Shown here one piece after another: positions 10,312 to 21,256 of a stretch of DNA of 64,000 bases. Position 1 is the stretch's first letter. Each line of letters begins with the position of its first letter. A program made the position numbers and the translations under genes. The DNA is from Capronia americana. Lineage: Eukaryota; Ascomycota; Eurotiomycetes; Chaetothyriales; Herpotrichiellaceae. The notes below the pieces were generated by a model. That model did not search any database. It worked only from the letters and a program-made list of their open reading frames with translations, and had not been told where the DNA came from. The DNA lies in contig JADWQD010000012.1 of NCBI GenBank assembly GCA_016110215.1, positions 1,240,001 through 1,304,000 of the forward strand, given 5' to 3'.

Positions 10312-12827
10312 ATGCGACGCTTGCAGGGCCGTGTCACGCGGGATGACATCCGTTCAGCTGGACTGAGGCGATGGGATGGACGTGGACGAGTTACCACCGA
10401 CTGGATCAATATCTTTCATGTATGTGATTTCTCTGCAGGGGGCGTACGCGTTTGTAGTGTGTCCAAACTCATGTCATGTGTGTCTAGGAGCCCGAGCTGT
10501 GCTGGCCAACGGGCGATTGCCTCGTCTACCTGCGGGAGCCTGGCCAGTCAAGTCGTGGGCCTGCCTTCCGCGTTCATACCGACTTCCTCAGGGTCAGAGG
10601 CTTTGAGTCACTTGTCGACCGCTGCATAGTAAGGAACTCGGTGCACGCGACAGTGCAGTGCGCCTTGCCGAACTGCTCAGGTTGCGACCCTCAGGAAACA
10701 GTCCAGGAACTGTATATTCCAGCACCACACGGGGCTTCGCTCGAAGACGTCTTCAATCACCACATCACAACACGAAACTTTTTTGCTTGGCTTTACAATC
10801 GACCACTGGCTGGTCGGACACTGGGCACTGCGCTGGCGGCATTGAAGGCCAGGCTGGACATTTACCGACCCGACGATAGCTCCCAAAACACCCTCGAGGT
10901 GTTATCGTACGCGGAGAACCAGAGGTACTTGGACTTCAGGGAGTGTGTCGAACACGCTCTCGCCGCCCTTTTTCTTGCAGAGAAACTCCAGGTGGAGGAT
11001 CTCTGGGTCGATGCATTCGCACACTGTGTGGGCATGAGTCATCGTGACCTTCGATCAAGTATTGAATATGCTGTGAGTGCATCAGACTTTGAGACCGCAG
11101 GGAGCAGGAAACACACTAATAGTGGTCAGGCGGTGAGCGCAAAGGCCAAAACACTCGTCAATCGAGCGAGACTGGAGATGGACGTCCGACTCGACCGCGT
11201 GAACAAGTCGGTTGTTTTCTTCTTCGAGAATGAGGTCTCGGGCAGCTTCCTCGGCCTCCCACAACCAGCACGGGAGCACCTTGACAGGTTCCGTGCCTTT
11301 CTCAAATCATTCTACACCGAACAGAACGGCTCCTGGCCTCCTGACAACTTCGAGGATGAGGTCGTGCAACAGGAAGTCTACTCAACCATGTTTTCGGATT
11401 TCCAGAACCTATATCAACACTTGGTTGATCCCGAGTCATCGGCAGATATGGTGGAAAACGACATCAGCAAGACGGGTGGTGTCTGCACGCTCCAGAACAT
11501 CCAGGCCTTCGACAAGAAACACTCCTATGCGCCTCTTGCCCAGCCCTTACCCAGGTTACCAGAGCCCTTCGAGCGTAGCTCTAGTCAGCGGCCTAAACTT
11601 CAGCGAAGGCTGTCTTGGAATCCCAAACAGAGGCGCAAGGCTCTCAAGAAGGAACAACGAGCACATGACAAGCGCGCCCTGATCGCTGCTTCTAACCGAG
11701 ACGTCCTGCTGATGGATTGTCCGCTGGTCAGGAAGTATTCCGACTTCGAAGAGATCACAGTCGACGACGATTTGGGACATCTCTCTGCAATTGAAGGTCG
11801 TAAGGTCAGGTGGATCCTGATCTATGCGGTGCTGCAAACATTCCACTCAATCGCACAGCCGCCAAAAGAAGTCCGAAATATCTCGAATCTCACATACTCT
11901 CTCTGCTGTCGACCGCCTATCCAGAAGCCGTGGCAGGAAGCGCAGCTTCCAGAAGTCCGGTCTTCGGAGAAGAGATTGTCCCTACTGGTCCCTGACAACG
12001 GCTACTCTCACACCAACCTCTCTTCTTCCTCGCTTGGTGAGACCTTGACACGAGGGAGATCAGTCAAGGCTCGCAGGCGGACGTTGCCGGCGAGCTTGCC
12101 GGCCTCCTTGCTGGCATCGTTGCCCGGTAAGACGCCCCCGGGCTCGCGGTCAACCTCCCTCCGAAGACTCGTGTCTAGACGGGGTGCGGCGGCGGCAGAT
12201 GAGGTCCCGCCGAAGCGGCCTCCATTCTGCGAGATCTATGTAGAGGGATATGGGAACGGCCTGAACGAGATTTCTCCTGGCGGAGCAGAAAACGCACCCG
12301 CAGAGCTTACTGCAGAACCCGATTCGACGGAGAAAGCAATCAAGGAAGATCCCGGAGAGCCACAAGAGCTTCAAGGCAACATTGTCCACGAAATGGACGC
12401 GAACCACACTGACAGCCACCCTCCTCCCCCATCATCGGATGATTCACCTACGACACCACCCTCAATGTCTCGTGAGTCCTCTAACTGCTCCACCAGCGGG
12501 ACCTCGTCCAGCGCCAGTGAAGAAGGCGATGTCGATCCCGTCACACCGGGAGGCAATGCTATATTGTCACTGGTTGAGATTCTGAAATCCACCGGCATGT
12601 CCCCCGTACCCAGCAGCCTCCGTGGGGATACAGCAGGTCCGGTGCCCAAGCCCAGACCACGATCATTGATTGTGCAAGGCACAAACCCCGATGTCAAGAT
12701 TGTCGACATGGACCGATATGGCCCGGATTTTGATTCGCCGTATGTCCATTTCAACACCCAGACCTGGGACATGATATTGGAGCCAAGGCCAATGACGGCA
12801 CCGGCTCCTAGACCCATCGCTGTTTGA
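10312..12827 (+). CDS. DUF8004-like conserved fungal protein
   Basis: Two exons (10312..10419, 10488..12827) encode 815 residues; the 68-bp intron (GTATGT...TCTAG) joins TDWINIFH to EPELCWPTGDCLVYLREPGQ. The N-terminal half is a conserved fungal region that I associate with DUF8004: an opening strand-rich part (VHTDFLRVRGFESLVDRC), the block IPAPHGASLEDVFNHHITTR, then FFAWLYNRPLAGRTLGTAL and LDFRECVEHALAALFLAEKL, the last parts resembling a BTB/BACK-like helical arrangement. The middle has basic stretches (QRRLSWNPKQRRKALKK). The C-terminal 350 residues are low in order, rich in Ser, Pro and Thr, with RGRSVKARRRT-type basic clusters. No catalytic motif was seen and no function is known to me. 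The chosen start is the ATG of MRRLQGRVTRDD; a further upstream exon cannot be excluded. Confidence 0.8.
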
Positions 12828-13374
12828 GTTTGAGCCATGGCCGCATCCCAGCGTACATATCGGAGCGGCTCTTCGTCGGATTACTGGGCCACCGCGTTAC
12901 GGCCCAAAAGCAATGACACGACCACCAAAAGCAAGGAGAAGGATAATTTAGGAGCTCACCAATAGCGGGGGAATTAATGATACGAATCTCTTCGACGATG
13001 GCATGGAGGTGTCGCAAGGGGGAAATCTAATGATTGGCGTTGTTTGCTTAGGATACCCTTGGTCGATGTTTGTAGTTACGGTGGATGTTGAGAGGCTCCC
13101 AAAACCTGGCGATAGATAGCTGGGGTCGGTATACATAGCAATGATATCTCAGCCATGTGCGTGCCTTCTTGTCGACTCAACCAGCTAGTAATGAGATGAC
13201 TGGATGGGTGCTCATTGAAGCCCTAGGAGACGAACTGGTGAATGCATTCCAATCATTGACGTCATCATGGGCGCGACTCGACCGTCGGTGACCATGGCAG
13301 CGCGCCCATTACTTGCCGCATTGACTATGTAGGCCTTGCAGGACGAGGTAAAGCCACTCGCTCACGCCCCGAAT
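12828..13374. other. Intergenic region
   Basis: This 547-base spacer between two plus-strand genes contains no supported gene. An ATG at 13267 followed by seven codons and a possible 54-bp intron (13288-13341, ending TTGCAG) would add a short first exon to the gene annotated from 13375; the donor GTGACC is weak. Confidence 0.35.
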
Positions 13375-14421
13375 ATGGCTCTTGCGATGGACCTCGAAGC
13401 CCAACGTCTTAGGAATCTGCAGCATAAGCAGAAGCTGCTCGCAGAGCTGAACCTAGACCACGGCACTGCACGACGAGAGCAGCTACCAGGTTCGTCGGAG
13501 GACAAGCCCAAGGCGAAAAGGCAGAGACTCAACAGTCCAAGCATCGTGGAGCGTGTCTCGTCGAGAACTTCTGCCCGAATAGCTGCTAAAGGAGTTCGTG
13601 TGTCCTACGATGAGGAAAATCATTCCAGCAACACGGATCCTCAGGCCAGGACGAAGAATCTGAACGGTCTAGAGCCTCGAGGCGCCGCCTCACCGGTTCA
13701 GTCTCAACGTCCAATACCAAAGGCTACATCACCACCGCTTCCCATGGACCTGGCGTCTCTGATCCACCACTACACTTCTTGGACCTCTTCTGCCGCTCCA
13801 CCGACGCTTGACCCGCGCACCAACTCATACCACTTTGCATCGCACCCGAGTTTCAGGCCAAACATATCGCCCCTCTCAATTCTCCTGCAAGGTGCCTTTG
13901 GGGGCACGTACTTCGCCCCCTGGCGTAGCCGCACCTTGTCAGTGACGTTGGAAGACGACTATCTCGCGACCCTACCGCCCGACTGGCTAGCCCAGCTCCA
14001 ACCACCCGAGAAGTACATCACGTCGCGGACGTACAATCCGGAACTTAACAGACACGGCGTCCAGTGCGGCCAGACGTTTTCGCAGTGGGAGGACGCCGGG
14101 TGGATCAATTTCCAGCACGACGCCCGAGGTTGGTTTGAATGGTATATCCGCTTTTGGCTCGGCCGGCGTCTGGATGATGGAGAGGACGAAAGACAGGTTG
14201 GGAGGTGGCTGAGATGTGTGGGGCCCAAGGGGAGGTGGAAGAGGATGTTGTTGAAGAAGTACGTCGAGATGGGGGTCAGGAGTGTCTTTGACGACGAAGA
14301 CGGCGATAATGCAGAAGAGGAGCAAAAGGTTAGCCCTGTCATACATCAAACTTGTTTGCACTGGGGTTACCAAGTCACGCAGGAGGATCTAGATGAGGCG
14401 TGGCAGGAGAAGAGGGCTTAA
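13375..14421 (+). CDS. Conserved fungal protein of unknown function
   Basis: This gene encodes about 348 residues from the ATG at 13375 (MALAMDLEAQRL). I recognise it only as a type of protein conserved in filamentous fungi, without a known role. The N-terminal 100 residues are charged, with a likely nuclear localisation signal (EDKPKAKRQRLNSPS). The C-terminal two thirds are compact and aromatic-rich: PLSILLQGAFGGTYFAPWRS, LPPDWLAQL, TYNPELNRHGVQCGQTFSQW, EDAGWINFQHDARGWFEWYI, RFWLGRRLDDGEDERQVGRW and MLLKKYVE. Such Trp-rich blocks suggest a folded domain. An alternative first exon at 13267-13287 joined to 13342 would give a start MGATRPSDEVK in the same frame. A GTTAGC...CGCAG segment near 14330-14387 could be a retained or alternative intron, but the frame is open through it. 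Confidence 0.7.
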   Translation: MALAMDLEAQRLRNLQHKQKLLAELNLDHGTARREQLPGSSEDKPKAKRQRLNSPSIVERVSSRTSARIAAKGVRVSYDEENHSSNTDPQARTKNLNGLEPRGAASPVQSQRPIPKATSPPLPMDLASLIHHYTSWTSSAAPPTLDPRTNSYHFASHPSFRPNISPLSILLQGAFGGTYFAPWRSRTLSVTLEDDYLATLPPDWLAQLQPPEKYITSRTYNPELNRHGVQCGQTFSQWEDAGWINFQHDARGWFEWYIRFWLGRRLDDGEDERQVGRWLRCVGPKGRWKRMLLKKYVEMGVRSVFDDEDGDNAEEEQKVSPVIHQTCLHWGYQVTQEDLDEAWQEKRA

Positions 14422-14625
14422 TCTCCTCTGCTTGCACCAAGACCGTTTCTGGTGGTAGGGCGGAAGGCGCGAGGACGCTGACGGCTGGGATGGAAGCGAC
14501 CAACGCCTGGTTGCTTATCTGGGCGGTAGATTGCAATAGGTCCCTTGCTGATGGGTAGTAATGAGGACATGCTCCAAACGCCAGGTACACGTACGAACGG
14601 TAACGATTTGTTTCGCTAGCTCGGC

Positions 14626-15457
14626 CTACCGGAACATTTGATTCCACGCGTCCCAGTGGTTTTTGGCAGCAGGCTGTCGTACCAGTCCCCATCTTTGGAG
14701 TTCCTTTGTCTCATCGCCAAAAGATGCATCCGTGACTCGCCACAGTTCGAAGTCGATGATGGTGCATTTCTCGGTCTCTCGTTCCCACAGGATGTTCCGC
14801 AGGCCGCAATCGACGGGCTCTATGCCTCGCGCATATATCCAGCTGCCAATTGTTAACGAGGTGCATCCAGAAGGCAAGGCAGGTCAACTGACTCCAGTGC
14901 CACGAGGAATTTTTCTATGATCTGCTTTCGTTCCTCATCCGACATGCCCCAGTAGTACATGTTGAACAGCGAATCGCCCGGCATTTTGGTCATCACGAGG
15001 AACGTCAGGTACCCGCCCGGCAGAGGTCCCTCTGCAGGCTGCACCGTCTTCATGAAATTGACCAACACCGGTGTGTAGTCACTGCTGGCGTCGTGGAACT
15101 TCTTCAACGCCTTGAGCTCATGTGCCGTCGTGGTGCTGGGGCCGGATTCAGGCGTATTGCTGGGCCGTTGCTCGCCTCCCGGGATTCTCCAGCTGAAGTC
15201 AGCTTAATGTGCTTCACGGGGCTAAATGATGCGGAAAGTTCACAGTACTGGATCTTGATCTTGACGACATATTCATCCGTCGACGAGGCATCTGCCTCGG
15301 TCCGCCGGCAGGTCAGCACTATCCGTGCCTCTGCTGGCGTGCCATCATGGCACGAGCGATATGTCGCCAATGGCTTCAAGAGCTCATACGAGCTGCCGTC
15401 GGTGAATTTGACGATTTTGTCAATATAGGCCGGTACGATGGGAGGGCTGTCCTCCAT
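14626..15457 (-). CDS. Small protein kinase-like (APH/PKL-type) fungal protein
   Basis: Three exons, complement(14626..14842, 14893..15192, 15249..15457), give 241 residues. The introns are 50 bp (donor GTCAGT, branch TTAAC) and 56 bp (donor GTACTG, branch GCTGAC). Joined, the protein shows features of a reduced kinase-like fold: a strand with lysine (YVVKIKIHW), a Pro/Thr-rich turn (PSNTPESGPSTTTAHELKAL), a hinge-like region (GGYLTFLVMTKMPGDSLF), a catalytic-loop equivalent (GIEPVDCGLRNILW, with Asp and Asn in the usual HxD-x4-N positions although His is replaced by Glu-Pro-Val) and CTIIDFELW, which corresponds to the metal-binding D-F-x strand. It is shorter than true protein kinases, lacks a clear glycine-rich loop, and may be a pseudokinase or small-molecule kinase. 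Substrate unknown. Exon joins are mine and moderately certain. Confidence 0.65.
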
Positions 15458-16396
15458 CTCGGTCGCAACGGCCGGCAGCGACCACAGATTTCCGCTTATC
15501 TTCGGCCGTGGAGAAGATGGTGGGCAGCCTCCAGTGGCGTCAACGGCAGCTCCTGACCTCCCAAGAATGCGGACGGCGGTTTCCTCTACACAGTATGTAC
15601 TGTGTCCCGGTGATACGATCCGGATGGATCTTGGATCTCGAGACTCGGGTCGAGTGTTGGTGAGATGACTCGGCCGATCTCAAGTGTGAGAGAATGGGGC
15701 CCAATCCGCTTGGCCGGCCTGACTGGGGGCTTGTTTGATCCCACGTCCGGGGAACCGGGCACTCACCGATGACAGCTCCCCAAGACGCGCCGCCAACATC
15801 ATCGATATTTCTTCCAGCTACGAGGACACTGAGTTTAAATTACCCTCAGACTTGTCAACGGCTCGCTTGTATCCCAGATTCCTGGGATTCCCTAGGCCGT
15901 TAAACCGTCCGAACATGATCATCGTTAGTGATCGATAGTGCGAGGCACATTCTAGCCAGCGGCTTGGAGCAAACCCTCTTCCCCATCTTTTCCTTTGGAG
16001 CTGCCTCAAAGTGATCTGACTGTCCCAAGATGGAGCCCATTTTTCAGATCGGGAAGAGCGTACAGTACCTGCATGGTATCCGCCTGGAAATCCCCACTCG
16101 ATTTGCATCTTCAACATGTTGACGTCTGTGGTTCTCGTTTCGCTCCGTCTTCTCCTCGCCGTTGGCCAAAGGTGAATCCCCAGGACGGGATGCCCTCGTC
16201 TTGACAGTTGCTCCCTAGTTTGCCTTGATCTGCTTGGGTTTAGCTTCATTTGTTGGTTTTCCAAGCGATACCACTAACGCAAGTCGACCCTTTCTTCCTC
16301 TCTCGATCAAGCCACCATTCATCATCGTCCGGGGTGCGGAGAGTCTGAGAGACTCGTGCATTGCTGGCTGCATCACCCGTTATTCTCAAGTCGAAT
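15458..16396. other. Divergent promoter region of the kinase-like and RGS-LOV genes
   Basis: The 939 bases between two divergent start codons hold no supported gene. The plus-strand side before 16397 is C/T-rich (TTTCTTCCTCTCTCG near 16285), typical of a fungal 5' leader. Light-responsive elements could be sought here because the downstream gene is a blue-light receptor, but I could not identify one with confidence. Confidence 0.4.
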
Positions 16397-18438
16397 ATGA
16401 CCTCCGCTTCTCACAACACAGAAAGACCTGCATCCACTTCTCTTCCCTTTCGTGCTCACGATGGCGCCGTCAGCAGCCGACCGACCTCTGCTGCGCAGGC
16501 TTCTGTGACCGATTCCACCGAATACCCTACGAACTACTCGACCACCTCACTTGTTCGCGAATCCTACATGGGGACCGATATGCCTCATGCGAATGGGATA
16601 CGCCAAGTGGAGAATGAGCTGCCTCGACTGCAAGCCAATGGACAATTAGAGAACGGCGATGACCTCGAGCCCATCCTCGAAGATGATCCCGCGTCTTTTA
16701 ACCTCATATCTCCTCCGTCTGCGGAACCAGAGCTCTTCTCACTAGAAAATCAGACACAGGCACTCTTCTCGAAAGGCCATCTGCAAGTCATCTTCGCCGA
16801 CCCGACCTACCTCTTCAGATTCACGTCTTTCTTGGGCATGCACCGGCCGCAATCCGTGCCCATCCTTGTACACTATCTGGACTCCCTCAAATCACTCCGA
16901 GCGATCAATTACGCGAACGCAATTTGCGAGGGCCTTGACCCGGTAGAAGGGTTTGAGTTTACACAACGGCCGGTCAAGCCGACAATAAACATAGCATTGG
17001 AAGAGAGGGCAAAAGCGGCGTTCGAGGTCCTGGCGACGGAGGAGTTACCTGCTTTCGTCACACACCAGTACATACAAGTGGTCAGCACCACAATCACCGC
17101 GAGGATAACAGGGGCCCTATCCCCGGGTCTGCGGGAAGCATCCGATGGATTGGCCGAAGTTTTCTGTCTGACGGATCCCTCCAGACCAGACAATCCGATC
17201 GTCTTCGCTTCGGAAGGTATGCTGGCTCGTTCCCACCCGACCAGAAGTTACGGCTGACGCATTGCAGAATTCAACCGCACGACGCAGTATGGCATGTCCT
17301 ACGTTCTTGGCCGCAATTGTAGGTTTCTGCAGGGACCCAACACAAATCCACATAGTGTGCGGAGGATTCGAGAATCCCTCAAAGCCGGCAGGCAGCACCA
17401 GGAGGTCCTGCTCAACTAGTACGTGCATTTTGTTCCGTCGCTGGTGACTGTCTAACGGGTACAGTCGGCGTGATGGCTCTCCCTTTGTGAATCTCCTCAT
17501 GATGGCTCCTCTTTCTGACAGCAGGGGCGTCGTCCGCTATCATATTGGCGCGCAGGTCGATGTCAGTGGACTGGTCAAAGATGCCGCAGAAATGGAATCC
17601 CTTCAAAAGTTACTAGAAATACGCGCTCGTGGCGAAGACCCCCCGGTTCCTGAAAAGCCAAATCCCGAGAAGAACGACGAGTTGCGGGAACTGAGCGAGA
17701 TGCTCAACCAAGGCGAGCTGAGCACCATCAAGCGACACGGCGGCAAGATGCACCGCGAAGTCGTGGAGGAAGACCTCGAGAGCGTTTCGTCTCATCAACC
17801 GCGCCTGTTGCTGAAGGACCCGGATACCCTGACCCCACCGATTGGGAGTACCAACGGACGGCTAGGGGGGATCTATCAGCACGTAAGTGCACGTCGAACT
17901 CTCCGACTTGCTCAAGTCGCTGACGAAGCTATAGTATCTGCTTGTGAGACCGTATCCGTCGCTGCGGATTCTCTTCGCCAGCCCATCGCAAAGATTGCCG
18001 GGCATTCTGCAGTCACCGTTTTTGAACAAGATAGGTGGCTCACAGCGTGTCCGGGAAGAATTAACCACGGCATTTGCTGAGGGAAGAGGCGTAACCGCCA
18101 AAGTTCGCTGGGTCAGCAAAGGCGATGAGCAAGGCAAGAACAAATGGATTCATTGCACTCCCTTACTCGGCCACTCTGGGCACATTGGAGTGTGGATGGT
18201 GGTGGTGGTGGACGACGAGAAGGGCAACGACAGATGGACGGGTGCAGGACGACTTCCACCACAAGTGGCCACCCCGGAAAGGGCTCGGACTCCAGCTCCA
18301 GCTCTAGTCAATGGGCACCGCGTGGCCGGATCGAGTCACCACGGCTCTGGCGGTATAAACGGTGGGCATCCAGAACCTAATGGCGGAGAGAGTCTGGGGA
18401 GCGGCAGCGGCAGTGCCACAAGCCTGAGGATTGCGTGA
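16397..18438 (+). CDS. RGS-LOV blue-light photoreceptor
   Basis: Four exons (16397..17216, 17268..17418, 17465..17882, 17935..18438) encode 630 residues; the introns are 51, 46 and 52 bp. After a disordered Ser/Thr-rich N-terminus, residues about 120-215 resemble an RGS domain (QVIFADPTYLFRFTSFLG, VHYLDSLKSLRAINYANAI). A LOV domain follows at about 235-360 with the diagnostic flavin-binding and photoadduct motif LGRNCRFLQGP; Cys291 is the adduct cysteine. Its C-terminal strands are present (RRDGSPFVNLLMMAPL, VVRYHIGAQVDVSG). A charged linker leads to a C-terminal conserved block (YLLVRPYPSLRILFAS, NKWIHCTPLLGHSGHIGVW), possibly a second PAS-like fold. The tail is Gly/Ser-rich. RGS-LOV proteins such as Botrytis BcLOV4 bind FMN and move to the plasma membrane in blue light; the same is inferred here. 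The exon boundaries fall inside the LOV motif region and splice cleanly. Confidence 0.9.
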
Positions 18439-19397
18439 TCAGGATTTAGGCACGCATATGTTCTGATTTCAGGGACTTTCTATGTACACCATCTTACGAC
18501 CTGTCGAGCGGGCAGTTGGGCTGTCTATATTCCGGGCCTTGGGATTGAGCCCCAGCGACATTACCTTGCAGAGTGCGCGATATCAATGCCAGAACTAATA
18601 TTGTTTTCTCTTGAATTGCAGGATGGCCTGAATATTGTGTGCGCAGGAGTGTCCACGGCATCGATCCTTGTCCGCGGACAATGGCGCCGGAGAAAGTCAA
18701 GCTTTTCGAAGCCCGGTAGTGGGGCGGGGGCAGTCAGCTCCCTGGGCGTCTTGGGTGCCTGGGTACCCAGTGCCAGGCCCCTGTGGCCTTCCCTGGCTCC
18801 TGGCAGGCATGACCCAGGCTGTGTTTGTTGACGCGAGCGACGAGAACGGGTGTGTCTCCGCTTCTCCTTTTCGATACGCTCCTCTCCTCATGCAAGACTT
18901 CAGCTGCGGGCTTGAACTCGGACGCGTGCCCATACTGTCGCGGAGGATTCGTCATCAGGCCGGGCTGTTGTTGTTTCATCGACATCTAATTGTGGATCAG
19001 GCTGCTTTTTTTCTCCATCTGATCTTCGATTTTTACAGACTCCGGAAGTAGGTTCGAGCATGGGCATCTCGGGCGAGTCGTCAGCCCCATGCAGGGCTTC
19101 TTGGTGAGTGGTAAACATGCGACGATTGTCGACGACCATCCGGGCACGTACATACGAACAATTACTGTGGGTAGACAATGTCTTAGCATCTTCTTTCCCT
19201 TTCAGACTCGGCCTGTACTGACATTTTTCCTGCTTGTGCTTTGGTGCCAGTTGCTTGCAGTTTCTTGTTCCCATCTATTCATAAACGCACCGCCGCCGAG
19301 TGGCGCTTGCATACAGTACCTTGAAAGACGAGCATACTTCGCCAGGTCAATCGAATGAGCCCTCAACGACGTCCACGTCCGTGCGTTTTTCTCGACC
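18439..19397. other. Intergenic region
   Basis: This 959-base spacer lies between two plus-strand genes. Only short overlapping frames occur. A GC-rich stretch at about 18715-18825 is dense in CCTGG/CCAGG words (for example CCTGGGTACCCAG near 18760), giving local palindromes of unknown meaning. No gene was recognised. Confidence 0.4.
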
Positions 19398-20696
19398 ATG
19401 ATCCTAGCGAGGCGCGCTCTTGGCTGCCTGATTATTGCGACCCTACTTAGCTTGCTGGTCTATTATCGATCGGCCAGTTCTTCTGTTACTGTCAGAACGC
19501 TTCGGTCGAAAGTACCTCAGGTCGTTGGACTGGGCGACTATTTCGACTCAGACGAGCAACATCTCCAAGATGAGCACAGCCGACCTTTTAGCCAACCAGG
19601 CGACCTCCACGCTCCCGGGAGCTCACCAAACCCGGAAAGGCCGGCGGCCACAGATGCAGGTATGCAGTCCAACAAGGCCACCGGATCGACATACACACGC
19701 AACCTCGTCATGGCTAAAATGACGAAGGAAAATGTCACTTGGCTGGATGAGGTCGACCTAGGCCCGGAGATCACCAGGATGATATATGTGGCGGACGACC
19801 CGAAAGCGACTTTGCATCCACCCAAAAACAAAGGCCACGAAGTTATGACTTATTTGACCTACATTATCGACCATTACGATGATCTACCGGACGTGAGCAT
19901 CTTTATGCATTCGCACCAGACTGCATGGCACAACAACGAGCTCTTGAATTGGGACGCTGGCGAGATGATTCGACGGCTGAGCAGCGAGAGAGTACAGCGT
20001 CAAGGGTATATGAACATGAGGTGCCACTGGAAGCCCGGCTGTCCAGAGTGGATACACCCAGGCCAAGTGGAGCAGGACAGGGAGAAACCTGAACAGGCAC
20101 TGATGGCCTCAGCTTGGGCTGAATTATTTCCGGACAGACCCATACCGACCGTCCTGGCTCAGCCGTGTTGCTCACAGTTCGCACTCAGTCGGAATAGGAT
20201 TCGTGCAATACCGTTGGCTAAATACAAACACTATCGGAAATGGCTCCTTCGGTCCGACATCAGGGACACAATGACCGGGAGGATCTTCGAATATCTGTGG
20301 CAAGTGGTGTTTACGGACGAAAGTGTCTTCTGTCCGAGCCAGCGGACGTGTTACTGCGATGGATACGGCGTCTGCTTCGAGACCGAAAAGACATTCGACA
20401 AGTGGTTCGAGTTGAGGTATCAGAAGCAAATGGCCGAGATCGAGCTGAAAGAATGGGAAGAACAGGCAGAAAAGGTCGAGGAGTTCAAAGACGAGCATGG
20501 AAGGTGGTTACAGGGGGCGGAGGCGGGAGAGCTTCAGGTGCCTGAGGTCGGCAAGAGTGAACAGCTGAAGACCTTGATCGACAAGTTAGGGGCAGACCTT
20601 GAACGGAGGAGGTTGGACGCTCTCGAGAGAGGGAGAGATCCAAAGGCCAGAGCCGAGAGTGATGGACGTCCTTGGAAAGCGGGTGATGGGTTCTAG
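19398..20696 (+). CDS. DUF3431 family protein with N-terminal membrane anchor
   Basis: This intronless gene encodes 432 residues. An N-terminal signal anchor (LGCLIIATLLSLLVYY, residues about 9-24, preceded by Arg) suggests a type II membrane protein of the secretory pathway or a secreted form. The DUF3431 region covers about residues 95-335: LVMAKMTKENVTWLDEV, MIYVADDP, NKGHEVMTYLTYIIDHYDDL, VSIFMHSHQTAWHNNELL, YMNMRCHWKPGCP and a Cys-rich late segment with AQPCCSQFALSR and CPSQRTCYCDGYGVCF. The pattern of an Asp-rich sugar-nucleotide-like core recalls glycosyltransferases, but no activity has been shown to my knowledge. The C-terminal 100 residues are charged and probably form a coiled coil (MAEIELKEWEEQAEKVEEF). 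The start ATG sits in the good context CGACC-ATG. Confidence 0.88.
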   Translation: MILARRALGCLIIATLLSLLVYYRSASSSVTVRTLRSKVPQVVGLGDYFDSDEQHLQDEHSRPFSQPGDLHAPGSSPNPERPAATDAGMQSNKATGSTYTRNLVMAKMTKENVTWLDEVDLGPEITRMIYVADDPKATLHPPKNKGHEVMTYLTYIIDHYDDLPDVSIFMHSHQTAWHNNELLNWDAGEMIRRLSSERVQRQGYMNMRCHWKPGCPEWIHPGQVEQDREKPEQALMASAWAELFPDRPIPTVLAQPCCSQFALSRNRIRAIPLAKYKHYRKWLLRSDIRDTMTGRIFEYLWQVVFTDESVFCPSQRTCYCDGYGVCFETEKTFDKWFELRYQKQMAEIELKEWEEQAEKVEEFKDEHGRWLQGAEAGELQVPEVGKSEQLKTLIDKLGADLERRRLDALERGRDPKARAESDGRPWKAGDGF

Positions 20697-21256
20697 ATGC
20701 TGTGGACAGCGAACAAGGGTACCAGCTGCCCACAGGCTTCTCATGGTAGAGCCACCGCTATTCTGGCCGGATATTGGGATATAAAAGGGCATAGCGTTCG
20801 GAGTTGGAACATGGCATAGCATAGCATAGCATAGCTCTTGGATCGTTTGATGGGGAACAATTCGCCTCGCGCGATGGCCAAGTCTCAGGGTGTCAGGTCT
20901 CGTAGGCTGCAGGTCGCAGGTCGCAGGTCGTACATAGGTCGCCGCTCCCGATCGGATGACGCCTCAGGGATCCCAGTTTGTGCATGCGCTCGGCATGCGG
21001 AGGAACTTGAAAGAAGTGACCAGGCAATTGAACACCTTTCGTCTTCCACCAACAACCACTCCACCATTTGCAATCCTCCTACCTGTTTTCTTCATGTCTT
21101 GCTCAAGACCAATGGTGTAGCGTCTTTGCACATTCGATCTTCCGCCCTCATCGCGCTGCACGCTGACCAGACCGGCCATCGGATGATGGCATCCACGAGA
21201 CCCCGATCCATCTGTGTCTGAGGAAGACGAAGTCTGCTGTCGTACAGCTTGCAACC
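20697..21256. other. Intergenic region upstream of HRD1
   Basis: The 560 bases hold a TATAAAAG at 20780-20787, a CATAG microsatellite at 20815-20834 and a short GCAGGTC triplication near 20909-20930. No gene was recognised. The 3' UTR of the DUF3431 gene and the promoter and leader of HRD1 should lie here. Confidence 0.4.
20815..20834. repeat. CATAG pentanucleotide microsatellite (4 units)
   Basis: Four perfect CATAG units follow one another directly. The tract lies about 420 bp before the HRD1 start codon. Such tracts vary in unit number between strains; no function is implied. Confidence 0.85.
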
